64,000 nt of DNA from positions 62,001 to 126,000 of the forward strand of contig WHUX01000144.1 of the NCBI GenBank assembly GCA_015179025.1, given 5' to 3'. The position numbers and the translations under genes were made by a program. The notes under the pieces are model-generated. The model did no database searches. It worked only from the letters and a program-made list of their open reading frames with translations, and had not been told where the DNA came from. Position 1 is the stretch's first letter; every line of letters begins with the position of its first letter. Of the stretch, positions 32,290 to 42,140 are shown piece after piece. The DNA comes from Terfezia claveryi. Lineage: Eukaryota > Ascomycota > Pezizomycetes > Pezizales > Pezizaceae.

Positions 32290-34422
32290 TCACCACCGGT
32301 AGAAGCTCCTTGGTCTTAAAACTATTGGCGTCGTGGAAATGGTCGTTATGGGAGGAGGAGGGGAACCCTCGTCAATAGTCAACATATCGGCAGAGTCCGA
32401 ATTTTTTCTTGTTGCCCCGCTGAAGGAAAGAGTCACCGAACGAGACCTACCCTTAACAACAGTCCCCATATCAGAAGACCCCGAATCTCGTCTTGTGGAA
32501 CCAAGAATCACACACGTACGTTTAGGGTTTAGGAATGAAGGCCAAGTACTGCTGTCCTCGGGGTTGTCATACCGTGGATTATGCCACACATCTTGCTTCA
32601 GACCAACTACCAGAGGCATGCGACAAAAGCCCTTAACCAGTAGAGCACACCACTTTACTGTCTCGGGTGCAAGGTTAGGATAAAGTCTCTTAACATCCTC
32701 CACGCTCTCTACCTTCAGCAAGCCCCCAGCCCACCCGACGGTAGTGGCTATCCCCATAGACCACAATGCACTTTCCCGCAGTGCACAGCGTCGATTCCAG
32801 ACTTCCATGTACAGGAGAAGTAGCTCGCTATCATAGCCAACCTTCATAGACAAAGGTCCATTGAGACGTACATCCCCTTGTTGCACAAACTCCACATAAT
32901 CAAGTAGAACTTTCTTTGGCAACTCATCGAGGTTGGGAATGACGTACTCTGCACCCTGTAATGTTAAATAGTTCTCAGGATCAGGGTACGGGGGAAGCAC
33001 GCCCCGCCATTTCCGAACTTCAGGAAACTTGTCCAATATCTTTCCTATTTTCTCGGCGAACATCGGGTCAAGGGCGAGTTCTTCAGGGTTTAACGTCCCC
33101 CAGTTGTTTGGATCTGTGTTTTTGGCGTTCTCTGGAGCCACATACTTTGTCCAAAGCGGCGGTTCGGGCGGGCCCGTTGGGAACAAGCCCTTTTCTTTCA
33201 TCTCCTCTCGAGTTCTCTCCCAGTGCTTTGTGTTGTGGCCCTCCTGCGGCTCTTGAGATGCTCGTGCTAACAGAGCCTTGCGGTTAGCATTATCATGTGC
33301 TATAGCATTATCTTTAACGCTTTGGGTAACTTTAATGGTGTTGCGAATCATCGATACGAGTTCTATCTGTTTCAAACGCTGGACCTCAAGCAATTGAGCT
33401 TGCTCTAGGGTATGTGCTGTATCTTGTTCTAGGGTATGTGCTGTGTCTTGTTCTATGATATGTGCTGTATCTTGTTGTCCCGGTCCCGTTATACGTTTAG
33501 CAGGCCTTGGCCCTTTCCCCTTTTCCTCACCAGAGGTCCTCGAAACCTGGGTCTTGGAGCCCCAGGTGCAGTGCCCGGCTGGCACAATAAATTCTATACT
33601 ACTTGTAGATGATTCATCGCTACTCGGGGATTCTGCTCGGTTAGATCCTTGTGGGTCTTGGCTGTTCGAACGTGCCTGAGACCCCTTTCGCATTGCCTGA
33701 GATGAACTAGGAGAACAGCTCCAGCAGCTGCAACCAGCCGGACACTGGGTCTCTGAAATAACACCGGTCAGCTCCCAGTCCTCAGCATCATCCAAGAGAT
33801 TGGTAGGGATGCTAGAAGTGTATTGGATATCGTTGTTGAGGGCAGGGGGGACCCACGTCTGTAAATCTAGCATCGGGCCCGGAGTAAATTCCCGTGGATA
33901 ACCCAGCTTCACGAATTCCGTTTTAACCCACTCCTCCCACTCCTTATTTACTTCATGTTCTTTATTTCCGTCGGGAAGCAGGCCGGGCACGTACGTGTCT
34001 TTTCGGCGTTTCTTGAGCGCTTTTCCCATTCCATTGAAGCCCGTCAAATCGATGATCTCTTGGAATACCTTTTTGCGCGGGATCAGGGCTGTGATTGTAT
34101 CTTCAAACAGGAATATTTGGGGCTTCTTGGTAGACACTGAAAAGGTGGATGACTTTGGTTTCCTGAATCGCCCGCGTTTCTTCTTCGTTGTACCCGCTGC
34201 AGCGAGTTCAGCTGGGCGGCTGGGACTTCGAGTTGCAGGAGCAGCGTCACCTGGAATATCTTTCTTCTTCTGCTGCCTATTCAGCTTCTCCTCCTTCTTT
34301 TCTTCCCCACGAAGCATTTTCCTGCGCGTTCGTCCCCGAGTGAATACCTGATAACTGGGAGAATTTGTTTCAGCGGCCTCATCTGATGGGCTAGTCGATC
34401 GTGTGCTGGTGGTTGAAGACAT
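32290..34422 (-). CDS. Intact 710-aa protein of unknown function
   Basis: This is the longest uninterrupted frame in the window, from ATG 34422 (A at -3) to TGA 32290. The N-terminal ~100 residues are basic and disordered with an NLS-like TTKKKRGRFRKPK (residues ~78-90). Residues ~105-220 look globular (LFEDTITALIPRKKVFQEII, VNKEWEEWVKTEFVKLGYP). A Cys cluster CPAGCSCWSC is at 227-236, then Ser-rich linker. A short tandem repeat (QDTAHTLE three times, 317-341) precedes a helical region. A second probable globular part spans ~435-610 (LDPMFAEKIGKILDKFPEVRKW, LLLLYMEVWNRRCALRESAL). The Ser-rich tail repeats TRRDSGSSDM/TRKNSDSADM. I recognise no family. It has no stops, unlike neighbouring elements, so it is either under selection or a recent arrival. 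A domesticated or transposon-borne gene is possible, but no TIR or LTR was seen around it. Confidence 0.75.
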   Translation of the reverse strand: MSSTTSTRSTSPSDEAAETNSPSYQVFTRGRTRRKMLRGEEKKEEKLNRQQKKKDIPGDAAPATRSPSRPAELAAAGTTKKKRGRFRKPKSSTFSVSTKKPQIFLFEDTITALIPRKKVFQEIIDLTGFNGMGKALKKRRKDTYVPGLLPDGNKEHEVNKEWEEWVKTEFVKLGYPREFTPGPMLDLQTWVPPALNNDIQYTSSIPTNLLDDAEDWELTGVISETQCPAGCSCWSCSPSSSQAMRKGSQARSNSQDPQGSNRAESPSSDESSTSSIEFIVPAGHCTWGSKTQVSRTSGEEKGKGPRPAKRITGPGQQDTAHIIEQDTAHTLEQDTAHTLEQAQLLEVQRLKQIELVSMIRNTIKVTQSVKDNAIAHDNANRKALLARASQEPQEGHNTKHWERTREEMKEKGLFPTGPPEPPLWTKYVAPENAKNTDPNNWGTLNPEELALDPMFAEKIGKILDKFPEVRKWRGVLPPYPDPENYLTLQGAEYVIPNLDELPKKVLLDYVEFVQQGDVRLNGPLSMKVGYDSELLLLYMEVWNRRCALRESALWSMGIATTVGWAGGLLKVESVEDVKRLYPNLAPETVKWCALLVKGFCRMPLVVGLKQDVWHNPRYDNPEDSSTWPSFLNPKRTCVILGSTRRDSGSSDMGTVVKGRSRSVTLSFSGATRKNSDSADMLTIDEGSPPPPITTISTTPIVLRPRSFYRW

Positions 34423-34889
34423 TGTATAATGTATATTGTTAATTAAGAGTGATGGTCAAGACAATCTTGTTTTGTGCCATATACCTTGAATGGCTTTGTG
34501 AAGTTTGCGTTGTGTGAATGGTGAACGATGGCAGGTCCCACGGGTGGTGCAAGTATTTAAACAGTGGGGAGCGTGGTCAAGTGCACCAGTAAAAAATTAC
34601 TACACTAAAGGCATAAGATATAAATTATTAATATGTCTTCAATATATCACGGCTGGAATAGCATATTGTATAAATCTTAACCCACAGCACATGTCAATAC
34701 ATCTTGTCGCATGATCGCATCTTGTCGCATTCGGCTCAATTTCACGCTGAATCTCATCCGAGGTCCCAATCAATCTGTAATAGCAGCCGTGGCACATCTA
34801 CCTGGTAGGGCAAGACAGGGAGGCGATACTGTGAGGTTCGGGCCGGGGGGGGGAAGAGAACAGGCAAAAAGACACGCGCAGGAAGTGAT
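34423..34889. other. Presumed promoter/upstream region of the 710-aa gene
   Basis: On minus, AT-rich sequence with tatacattataca directly precedes the ATG. Further out there is no coding signal. The segment 34690-34880 includes short repeats 'tcgcatcttgtcgcat'. Confidence 0.4.
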
Positions 34890-34905
34890 GAAGCAGACGA
34901 AGAAC

Positions 34906-34955
34906 TGGGACCGAATAAGAGTAACAAGTATTTAAAAAAAAAAAAAAAAAAAAAA
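34906..34955 (+). mobile_element. Ultra-short LINE insertion, 50 bp
   Basis: The 16-bp sequence gaagcagacgaagaac flanks it at 34890-34905 and 34956-34971. Between them is tgggaccgaataagagtaac followed by aagtatttaaaa and a long A tract; the last part matches the 3' end of LINE family 1 (gagtatttaaaa at about 13290). Only about 25 bases other than A were copied. Confidence 0.78.
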
Positions 34956-35212
34956 GAAGCAGACGAAGAACGTTAGATACAAGACGCTAAACGGCCTGAG
35001 TCGACTCAGGTAACGATACGATCCGTGACATCGAAACGGGTCTTGGCATGAGACTAACATCGAAAGATAAATGACATGTCGAGCTCCTTGGCACGAGACT
35101 AGCTCCTTTGTTACAGTTATAGGCCAAAAACAGACGGAACACGGCCAAAATAGCCAAAAAAAGCGTCTTTGATAGACATCTGTATAATTATACTCAACTT
35201 GTACGGAGGTGC

Positions 35213-35245
35213 TTAAGTATATTAAAAAAAAAAAAGGAAAAAAAA
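35213..35245 (+). mobile_element. Ultra-short LINE insertion, 33 bp
   Basis: tgtacggaggtgc is duplicated at 35200-35212 and 35246-35258. The insert is ttaagtatatt then an A-rich tail interrupted by gg; the aagtat(a)tt-A ending resembles LINE family 1. It is essentially a tail-only insertion. Confidence 0.7.
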
Positions 35246-35258
35246 TGTACGGAGGTGC

Positions 35259-35588
35259 AGAACATAGGTCATTTCTCTTTTTAATTTTTTTGTTTTATTT
35301 TTGGCCACCCGGAAGTCCCAGTGTTCAAGGCAAGGCAATGCAAATCAAGTTGACTATCTACAATTAGACTAGCTATCTTACGTGTAATTAATGCCTTTTT
35401 TTGACTTTTTAAAAGCATACTCATATGCGGTCCTAGTGAGAGAACCATGATGAGCCAGTAACTAATGCACTCGCCCCTCGCCCACCTCACAGACCCGTCC
35501 CACCTCACCCCCTCCCAACTCATCACCGGGTGTTTGTCACGGCCTACCAAGTATAGGCTCAATATATATGTCACAGGCGCTTAGGGAT
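35259..35588. other. No supported gene
   Basis: A minus-strand open frame of about 97 codons exists (35574-35281) but shows no recognisable domain or codon signal; treated as non-coding. Confidence 0.35.
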
Positions 35589-35833
35589 GTTGGAGATATA
35601 AGCGCTCAGGATGTTGGAATGTATGGGCGCTAAGGACTGTTGGAACCTCGCCGGGATTCTTATATTAGGTTCCCCCAATCCCACTTTCTTGTATTCTCTC
35701 TCTTCACGCAACGTCCTGTATCTTAGCCATGCTGAATACATTACGTTCCTCCTTGTCATAGAATCCCTCTATATCATATCCATAGCTCATAGCCAGCGCT
35801 CCTTGGAAGTGCTCATAGCCATAGCCCCGTTAC
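35589..35833 (+). repeat. LTR with adjacent primer-binding-like site (copia-type)
   Basis: Starts tgttggagatataagcgctc, with tgttgga recurring at 35613 and 35638, includes ttcttgtattctctctcttc and ends ccccgttaca. It is followed by ttgttgatcgagccatg, similar to the Met-initiator primer site often seen after copia LTRs (ttggtatcagagc). No second LTR or pol was found, so this is the left end of a deleted element or a lone LTR. Confidence 0.55.
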
Positions 35834-36752
35834 ATTGTTGATCGAGCCATGAAAAGCACCTTGTATGTACGAGGCCCTGGTTTTTCTGAACACCATGTTT
35901 GAGAGCCTTCTTTTTTCGGCCTGGACCAACTGAGATCACGATATCGGATTAATAACTGATAATTTGCTTAGTCTCCTAGATATGCCTCTATTCATGAGTC
36001 TTAAGATCTCTGATAGACAACTTCTTGAATGCCAACAAGAGTCTTAAGATGTGCAACATACTCGACAGGCAATCCAAGAGTAGCACATTGAAAGAGCACC
36101 ATGCATTCTTGTGGATCTTGTTCTCTCTCATGGCAGATTGCAATCCAGTGCTTTTTATATCTTTTTACAGGATGATGTCCTTCAGCATATTCATTTCCAC
36201 CGTCATATCTGACGACCTCTTAGATATGGTAAGGAATGCGTTCAATCCAGCGCTGAATTCACGTCGCTCAAGGTTACGCCATGCATTCTTCAATGCTTGC
36301 TCAGCCGCCGTTATTTCGGTCTTTAGAAACATGTTTGCCTACTGTCGTTGATTGGGGTGTTTTCGTAGGTGCTTGATTGGCAGGTTAAGGGGCGTGCGAT
36401 TGGAGGGTTGATACCTAGGATATTGAGGCCATTATTAGCGATTTAAGATGGCGGAGAAGGGCAACATACTTGATGAATTAAGATGTTAAGGAAGAGTTGG
36501 TTCAAGGGTACAGGGTCGGGGAAGGGGTGAGATAGGGTGCATTCTATGGTTGGAGAAGGCTTGATAGCGTATTAGCTGGCCAATTGAGATATCGTTGATA
36601 TCTGCCAATTTTTGAAGGTTGAGGGAAAGTAAGACAATATCCGTAAACATGCGTGAATGCCCATACATATGCCAAGTATTCATACATGCATAGCGCTGCA
36701 TATGAAACTCCCGGATAGGAAAGGGGAAAAGACTTTGTCTTGCGCCTCCGTA
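35834..36752. other. Decayed sequence, possible minus-strand coding scrap
   Basis: Minus-strand 36340-36030 reads MFLKTEITAAEQALKNAWRN and onward with one TAA, then LQSAMRENKIHKNAWCSFNV. It is not recognisable to me. It may be the interior of the retroelement whose LTR lies to the left, in inverse orientation, or an unrelated pseudogene. Confidence 0.3.
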
Positions 36753-36766
36753 CACGTCCAGACTTC
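36753..36766 (+). repeat. Target-site duplication of LINE at 36.8-37.6 kb
   Basis: cacgtccagacttc is repeated at 37609-37622. Confidence 0.85.
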
Positions 36767-37608
36767 TTTTTTTTTTTTTTTTCAAATACTTGATACTCCT
36801 ATGCAGCTCCGACGAGGAGCTATGAGGAGCCACGCGGAAGGCCGGTGGATTCAAGGGAGAGGCAAGTTAATCTGCCAATCCCGCGCAGAATAAATACATA
36901 TAAAGGAGCGAGGCCCCCTGCTGTCATTAACGGACTGGCCGATGACTCGGGAGCCTGACTGAGCCTCGACCCCCATAATTCGCAGAACTGGAAGGACTAA
37001 ACAAGAGAAATAACTTATGGACTTAAAACAAAGGGAACTCGTGGTAAAAGGTATCCGTATGACAAAATATAGCTGAACTTAGATTAACTCTCCATATAAT
37101 AACCCGAAAAAGGCCTCGGTGGCCTCGTATCTATCCTTACCCTCCTCTCTCCAGACTGGCTCGTCTAGCTCCTCCCAGCTCCCCCTGCCTCCTAACAGGT
37201 CTCCGCGAATCCGGTTGAAGCGTGGGCAACTGAAGACTATGTGCTCTCCAGTTTCGGTGGGGTGGCCGCATGGACACTCTGCTGATTCCGATTTGCCGAT
37301 ATGGTGTAACCAGCTCCGTTGTGGACCTCTATTTGTGCGTAGCCAGGTGTAGGCTGACAGGGCCTGCCGACTCCACTCCACTCTTCGCAACCCAAAGCCC
37401 GCTTTGGTCCTGATTTCTTTCCGCCTGGCCTTAGAGGTTGCACGGAGTCCTCCTTCCGTTATTGTGCGTTGTTTGCCTACGAATTCGGAATTCCCCTAAA
37501 TGTGACTGTAGGCTAGCTGAACGGTCCGCCTTCTCGTTACCTGGGATGCCTAGATGGCCTCTGACCCACGATATCTGGAGGTCCCTGTGCTGATTGGAGA
37601 TGATGAAT
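36767..37608 (-). mobile_element. 5'-truncated LINE (family 1), minus strand
   Basis: 842 bp with poly-T at the left (A tail on minus), flanked by the 14-bp duplication cacgtccagacttc. The 3' UTR (ctgcataggagtatcaagta, gcagattaacttgcct) matches the 10763-13318 LINE. Few stops are visible, so it is younger than that copy. Confidence 0.9.
37079..37608 (-). pseudogene. LINE ORF2 end: RNase H tail and zinc motif
   Basis: From the truncation point the frame reads SNQHRDLQISWVRGHLGIPG then NEKADRSASL, the last RNase H block. A one-step frameshift near 37470 is followed by ITEGGLRATSKARRKEIR and a clean frame to TAA at 37079 with CPCGHPTETGEHIVFSC, the C-terminal zinc motif. It encodes the same protein region as 12500-13000 but without that copy's stops. 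It is non-functional by truncation. Confidence 0.88.
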
Positions 37609-37622
37609 CACGTCCAGACTTC

Positions 37623-38002
37623 GCTCAGTTGGACAAGTTACCCTATATTATATAAACCGCTTGTCATTAAGAGAGTCTACGTCACCAACTACCTGCCCCA
37701 TCTGTAGCCACCTGCCAATGTAAAGGACAATTGTCAAACCCGTCGCTGTTCTGTATGTGGTTGAGCCAGGAATGCACTTCCCAATGTCAACATACAAATA
37801 TCAAATGTATAAACAAGTCATGTTCCAGTTGTCCTCCACCTTCACGTTATTTCCTTCTCAAGAAGACACAATTCATGTAGCTGGGTTGCCGGTCCATCCA
37901 TTTTGGTGCCAACCAGACTACCATTTTGGACTACTTCACTTCATTGGGTACGGTACCTCACTTCTTTTATGATTTTACTCTACTAGCAATTATGGGCTTT
38001 AG
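37623..38002. other. No supported gene
   Basis: I see no domain or strong frame. The stretch precedes a hairpin cluster. Confidence 0.35.
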
Positions 38003-38065
38003 TTTACGAGAGGCTTGTGCCAACCAGACTAGGCTTTAGTCTGGTTGGCACAAGCCTCTCGTAAA
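38003..38065. repeat. Perfect 29-bp palindrome hairpin
   Basis: tttacgagaggcttgtgcca...gacta pairs perfectly with tagtctggttggcaca...gtaaa around ggctt. Parts of the arm (accagact, agtctggttggcac) recur singly at 38140, 38190, 42520, 44130 and 61530, suggesting a dispersed palindromic family related to the hairpin at 3556. Confidence 0.88.
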
Positions 38066-38288
38066 GAATGGGCTTTGAGTTCTCGCCTTGGCCAGCTGCG
38101 AGGCTAGTCTGGTTCTACGAGGCAATTGACAGGGTTCCGCCCCCAACCAGACTAGTTCCGCCCCGGCCATCTGCAAACCAGGCTACGAGTTAGTCTGGTT
38201 GGCACGCTACGAGTGAATAATGTGTTCTCGCGGGGGCCAGGATCAATTACTCACGAAGTAGCAGTAAAATTGGCAGCTTGGTATCCCT

Positions 38289-38348
38289 TTTTTTTTTTTA
38301 AAAAAATTTAGTTACTACCTATGCGGCCCCGTTAGGGGGCCCATGAGG
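38289..38348 (-). mobile_element. Ultra-short LINE insertion, 60 bp
   Basis: gcttggtatccct is duplicated at 38276-38288 and 38349-38361. The insert, read on minus, is ctcatgggccccctaacggg, then ccgcataggtag and an A-rich tail; this matches the last ~50 bp of LINE family 1 (ctcatagcccccctatgggg near 13256). Confidence 0.8.
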
Positions 38349-38361
38349 GCTTGGTATCCCT

Positions 38362-38663
38362 ATTTTGTTAATACGACAAAATATATCAAATTTAGGAAGG
38401 AATCTAGAACAAAAGGATCTAAGTACATTAAACAGATCATAGTAAGCACCTCTAATCCTATATGTTCTTCTGCCCCCTCGTAGAATGCATAAATGTAGAG
38501 AGGAAGTCTGAGCTGTAGGCAATCCGCTCAGGGTAAAGTTCAGCGTGTCTTCAGCAATCTTGGCACGCACACAGGTATCTTTGGCCCTTCTATGCAGGAA
38601 AACTGTATTGTACCTGTAGGGCTCTAGCTTCCAGACAATAAACAATTCCCGTTTTCGAATCAA
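38362..38663 (-). other. Minus-strand open frame of unknown nature
   Basis: An open frame of about 100 codons (RKRELFIVWKLEPYRYNTVF...) runs toward the micro-LINE insertion, which overlaps its end. No family is recognised. It might be a gene fragment interrupted by the insertion; equally it may be chance. Confidence 0.25.
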
Positions 38664-39559
38664 CCAAATCCTCCTTATCTATTCCTCGGCTCCCTCCCCA
38701 ATCCTTCTCTTCACTCAACCAAATCAACTCAATCCTCAACGCTCTCAAACGTCCCCCTCAACTCCTTCACCAACTCTGCTCTGTAGCATCCTCAGCAACC
38801 ATGATAGTCTTCTAGCTCTAATACCTCCCTTTGGGCTTCAGGGCTCGCTTCAGTCGAGGAAGTTGGCATCTTCCCAAGGTTCGTAGACTCCCTTCACTCT
38901 TGACTTCATGGTCACTAAGAGGGCTCAACTTAGATTCCTCAACTACCATGGAGACACCTCTAGGTCTAATACCCCGTCGGGTTTTAGAGACTTCCTCGGG
39001 TGGGGAGCGTTTTATCATACTCCTGCTGGACCAGTGCTGGTGGAAATATTCACAATAGCCACATATACAAACACAAACCCGATGGACTGCATGCACACTG
39101 CTTGCTATGCTAGTATCTCTATCTCTTGCCTCTGGCGGTACTATCAGGTCCCTTTTAAACGCCCCAGCGGTGAACATATATAATAGGATCAACCCAGTAC
39201 TATGAAAGGTGAGAATACCAAGTATCAGAAACCAAATATCTTATGTCTATACCCAATACCAATGCCACCATTCAAATATCACATCCCGATCGAATCCCTG
39301 GTAGGCTGCATCACCGCTAATGAGGCTGTGATCACTAGGAGGCCCCTTTTTTCTCTTAAAAGTCAATACCCGCGATCGACCTAAGGTCATGACGGGGTGG
39401 AGGCCCTTACCTATGTGTGTCAAATGCCAAATGGCAAAATCGGACGTCTCAGCTTGGGGCACTAACCTTTCAAAGTGCAAACTTTCATGGAATCAACAAC
39501 ACCGCTTCGAAGTGAGTTTATAAAAAACAAAGAATAATACGCTCCCCCGACCAACAATC
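38664..39559. other. No supported gene
   Basis: Overlapping frames of 60-124 codons on both strands show no conserved motif. The C/T-rich start (38690-38780) resembles the low-complexity DNA to the right. Confidence 0.35.
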
Positions 39560-41140
39560 TGCAGCCATATCATATTCCTTGAATACTCACCTCAACCAAC
39601 GGCTGCAAGGCTCATAGTCCTACCTTATTCTCACCTAAATCTCAAGTTCAACCCATTTTCCCGCAGAACAACCTGCGTCAGATCATATTCCATATGCTCT
39701 ACTCAATACTCACCTCAATCAAACGCCGGCAAGTTACAACTTGTAGTCAATCCTCCTCCTTTATACTCCCCAATTACTTGGAGTACCACTTCGGCAGCAC
39801 AGCCCTTCCTCCATGGAAAAACCTGAGTCACATAATATTCCTTTATGCTCCACTCATCCTCACCTAACAGACGACTGCCAACTTGTCGTCACAACTTGTA
39901 GTCAATTCTCCCCTTTATTCTACACTCAATATTACCTCAACCAACGAGTAGCAAGTTATATCCTCCTACTTTATTCTCAACCAAATCCCAAGTTTCAACC
40001 CGATCTCCCACAGAACCACCTGTGTCAGATCACATTCTGTTAAGCTCTACTCAATACTTATCTCAACTAATGGCGGCATATCACAACTTGCAGACACATC
40101 CTCTTCCTTTAGGCAGCTCCTTACCTGATAACCCAATCCTCACCTCAACCCAACGGCAACAAGCCACAACTTGCAATCACATCCTCCTCATTACATATTC
40201 CTCACCTCAACCAACAGCAGCAAGTCACAACTTGCAGTCACATCCTCCTCCTTTAGACGAACCCTTAACCCAATAACCTCCTCACCTCAACCAATGGCCG
40301 CAGGTCACAACTTGCAGTCACATCCTCCTCCTTTAGACGAACCCTTAACCCAATAACATATTCCTCACCTCAACCAATGGCCGCAGGTCACAACTTGCAG
40401 TCACATCCTCCTCCTTTAGACGAACCCTTAACCCAATAACATATTCCTCACCTCAACCAATGGCCGCAGGTCACAACTTGCAGTCACATCCTCCTCCTTT
40501 AGACGACCCCTTAACCCGATACCCTAGCAACGGCCGCAGGTCACAACTTGCAGTCACATCCTCCTCCTTTAGACGACCCCTTAACTCGATAACCTCCTCA
40601 CCTCAACCAATGGCCGCAGGTCACAACTTGCAGTCACATCCTCCTCCTTTAGACGAACCCTTAACCCAATAACATATTCCTCACCTCAACCAACGGCCGC
40701 AGGTCACAACTTGCAGTCACATCCTCCTCCTTTAGACGACCCCTTAACTCGATAACCTCCTCACCTCAACCAATAGCCGCAGGTCACAACTTGCAGTCAC
40801 ATCCTCGTCCTTTAGACGAACCCTTAACCCGATAACCTCCTCACCTCAACCAACGGCCGCAGGTCACAACTTGCAGTCACATCCTCCTCCTTTAGACGAC
40901 CCCTTAACCCGATAACCTAATCCTTACAGTACCTCAAACAATGGCAGCAAGTCACAACTTGCAGTCACATTCTCCTCCTTTAGACGACCGCTTAACCCGA
41001 TAACTCCTCACCTCAACCAATGACAGGAAGCCACAACTTGTAGTCACATACTCTTCCATTATTCTCCACCAAATATTTACCTCAACAAACGGCAGCAAGT
41101 CACAACTTGTAGTCAATTCTCCTCCTGTATTCTCTGCTTA
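39560..41140. repeat. ~83-bp minisatellite
   Basis: The core (about 40190-41000) has ten or so units with aacttgcagtcacatcctcc, tttagacgaacccttaaccc and cctcaaccaatggccgcagg; spacing is 83 bp where intact and shorter where 'atattcctcacct' or more is lost. Diverged units extend to 39560 and 41140. Short open frames across it are by-products of the repeat. Confidence 0.9.
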
Positions 41141-41629
41141 ACCCTATATCCTGCCGCGTTCACTCTCTCGGCATAGCCCACAACGCCCTCCTCTATAGCA
41201 CCTCCATAGAACCTCAACCTCCTCCTGCATGGCCCCCCCTACTCCCCAGAAATGTGAACTTGAGGTGTGGTAGTCAGTGGTTTACCTGCCAGAAGGTGAG
41301 TGCCCACTGTTCTCAAATAGTGTCACCTGGTGTTGTGGTTGATGTGGACGCTGATGTGACGGCACAGGTGATTGGCACCTAGTTTAGGTGTCTTGTTTAT
41401 TGCCAGCAGCTCCCCGACAGTATGCGGTGTATTGATTCTAATGTCAAGCGGGATACTGTTGGGGGCCGGCGGGGTTTTAAAAGGGAGTGCGGTGGACCGG
41501 ATGACACACCTTCAAACCCTCTGCCGACTGCCTCCCAAAGTGACAGTGGTGGTAGCAGGCGAGGTAATGTGAATTCATATAAGGAATATACCAGTATGGG
41601 GGAAGGGTAAAGATTCTGGAGGGTGGGGG
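41141..41629. other. No supported gene
   Basis: No recognisable feature between two repeat arrays. Confidence 0.35.
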
Positions 41630-41800
41630 AAAGGGGTAAAGAGGGGTGAAGCGGGGTGAAGAGGTGTGAAAAGGGGTGAAGAGGGGTGAAGAGGTGTGAA
41701 GAGGGTGAAGAGGGGTGAAGAGGGGTGAAGAGGGGTGAAGAGGTGAAGAAGGATGAAGAGGGGTGAAGAGGGATAAAGAGGGTAAGGAGGTTCGGAGGGG
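41630..41800. repeat. Purine-rich ~10-bp tandem repeat
   Basis: Some 16 copies of ggggtgaaga/ggtgtgaaga form a strand-asymmetric GA-rich tract. Confidence 0.9.
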
Positions 41801-41864
41801 TAAGGAGGTTTGGAGGGGTGCGGATACCAGCTGTCACATCCAGTGATAGGAAGTTTTAAACGGC

Positions 41865-41962
41865 AAAAAATAGATGAATCGAACCTGTGACTTACTGGTT
41901 ATAAGTAACTCGAACATAAACCCAAACCCAAACCCAAACCCAACCCACTACGCCATAATCCA
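41865..41962 (-). other. tRNA-like pol III module with TTTGGG expansion
   Basis: On minus tggcgtagtggg (41955-41944) fits the A-box consensus fully and ggttcgattc (41885-41876) fits the B box. A T6 run (41870-41865) follows 5-6 nt later, as a pol III terminator would. Between the boxes lies (tttggg)4, absent from any normal tRNA. Stems do not close, so this is a SINE or tRNA-derived relic rather than a tRNA gene. Confidence 0.4.
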
Positions 41963-42080
41963 CCTATATGCAATAATAGGTGATATTATTAACATACATT
42001 TGCAATACTATCAAGTGTTAGTAGAAATATAGTCTCGTACCAGTGTAGGGGGGATTATAAATTGGGGTAATACTCCCGGC

Positions 42081-42132
42081 TTTTTTTTTATTTATGTCTG
42101 TACGTCTGTGCGACTTAATGTCATGAGACGGT
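42081..42132 (-). mobile_element. Probable ultra-short LINE insertion (family 2)
   Basis: Read on minus it ends cagacgtacagacataaat then A9, similar to the family 2 terminus (tagacgtacagacttc then A) near 19110, and starts ccgtctcatgacattaag, like ccgtctcatagccttagg. Flanks tactcccgg (42071) and tactccgg (42133) are an imperfect duplication. Confidence 0.6.
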
Positions 42133-42140
42133 TACTCCGG

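Noticed and set aside
33443..34351. Plus-strand frames opposite the 710-aa gene
   Set aside because: Shorter shadows without motifs; the minus frame is far longer and has start and poly(A) context.
40022..40672. Series of AAGHNLQSHPPPLD frames
   Set aside because: By-products of the 83-bp minisatellite; each stops at the unit boundary.
41905..41945. Interstitial telomere
   Set aside because: Repeat is AAACCC/TTTGGG, not the usual fungal TTAGGG, only about four copies, and lies inside a tRNA-like module.
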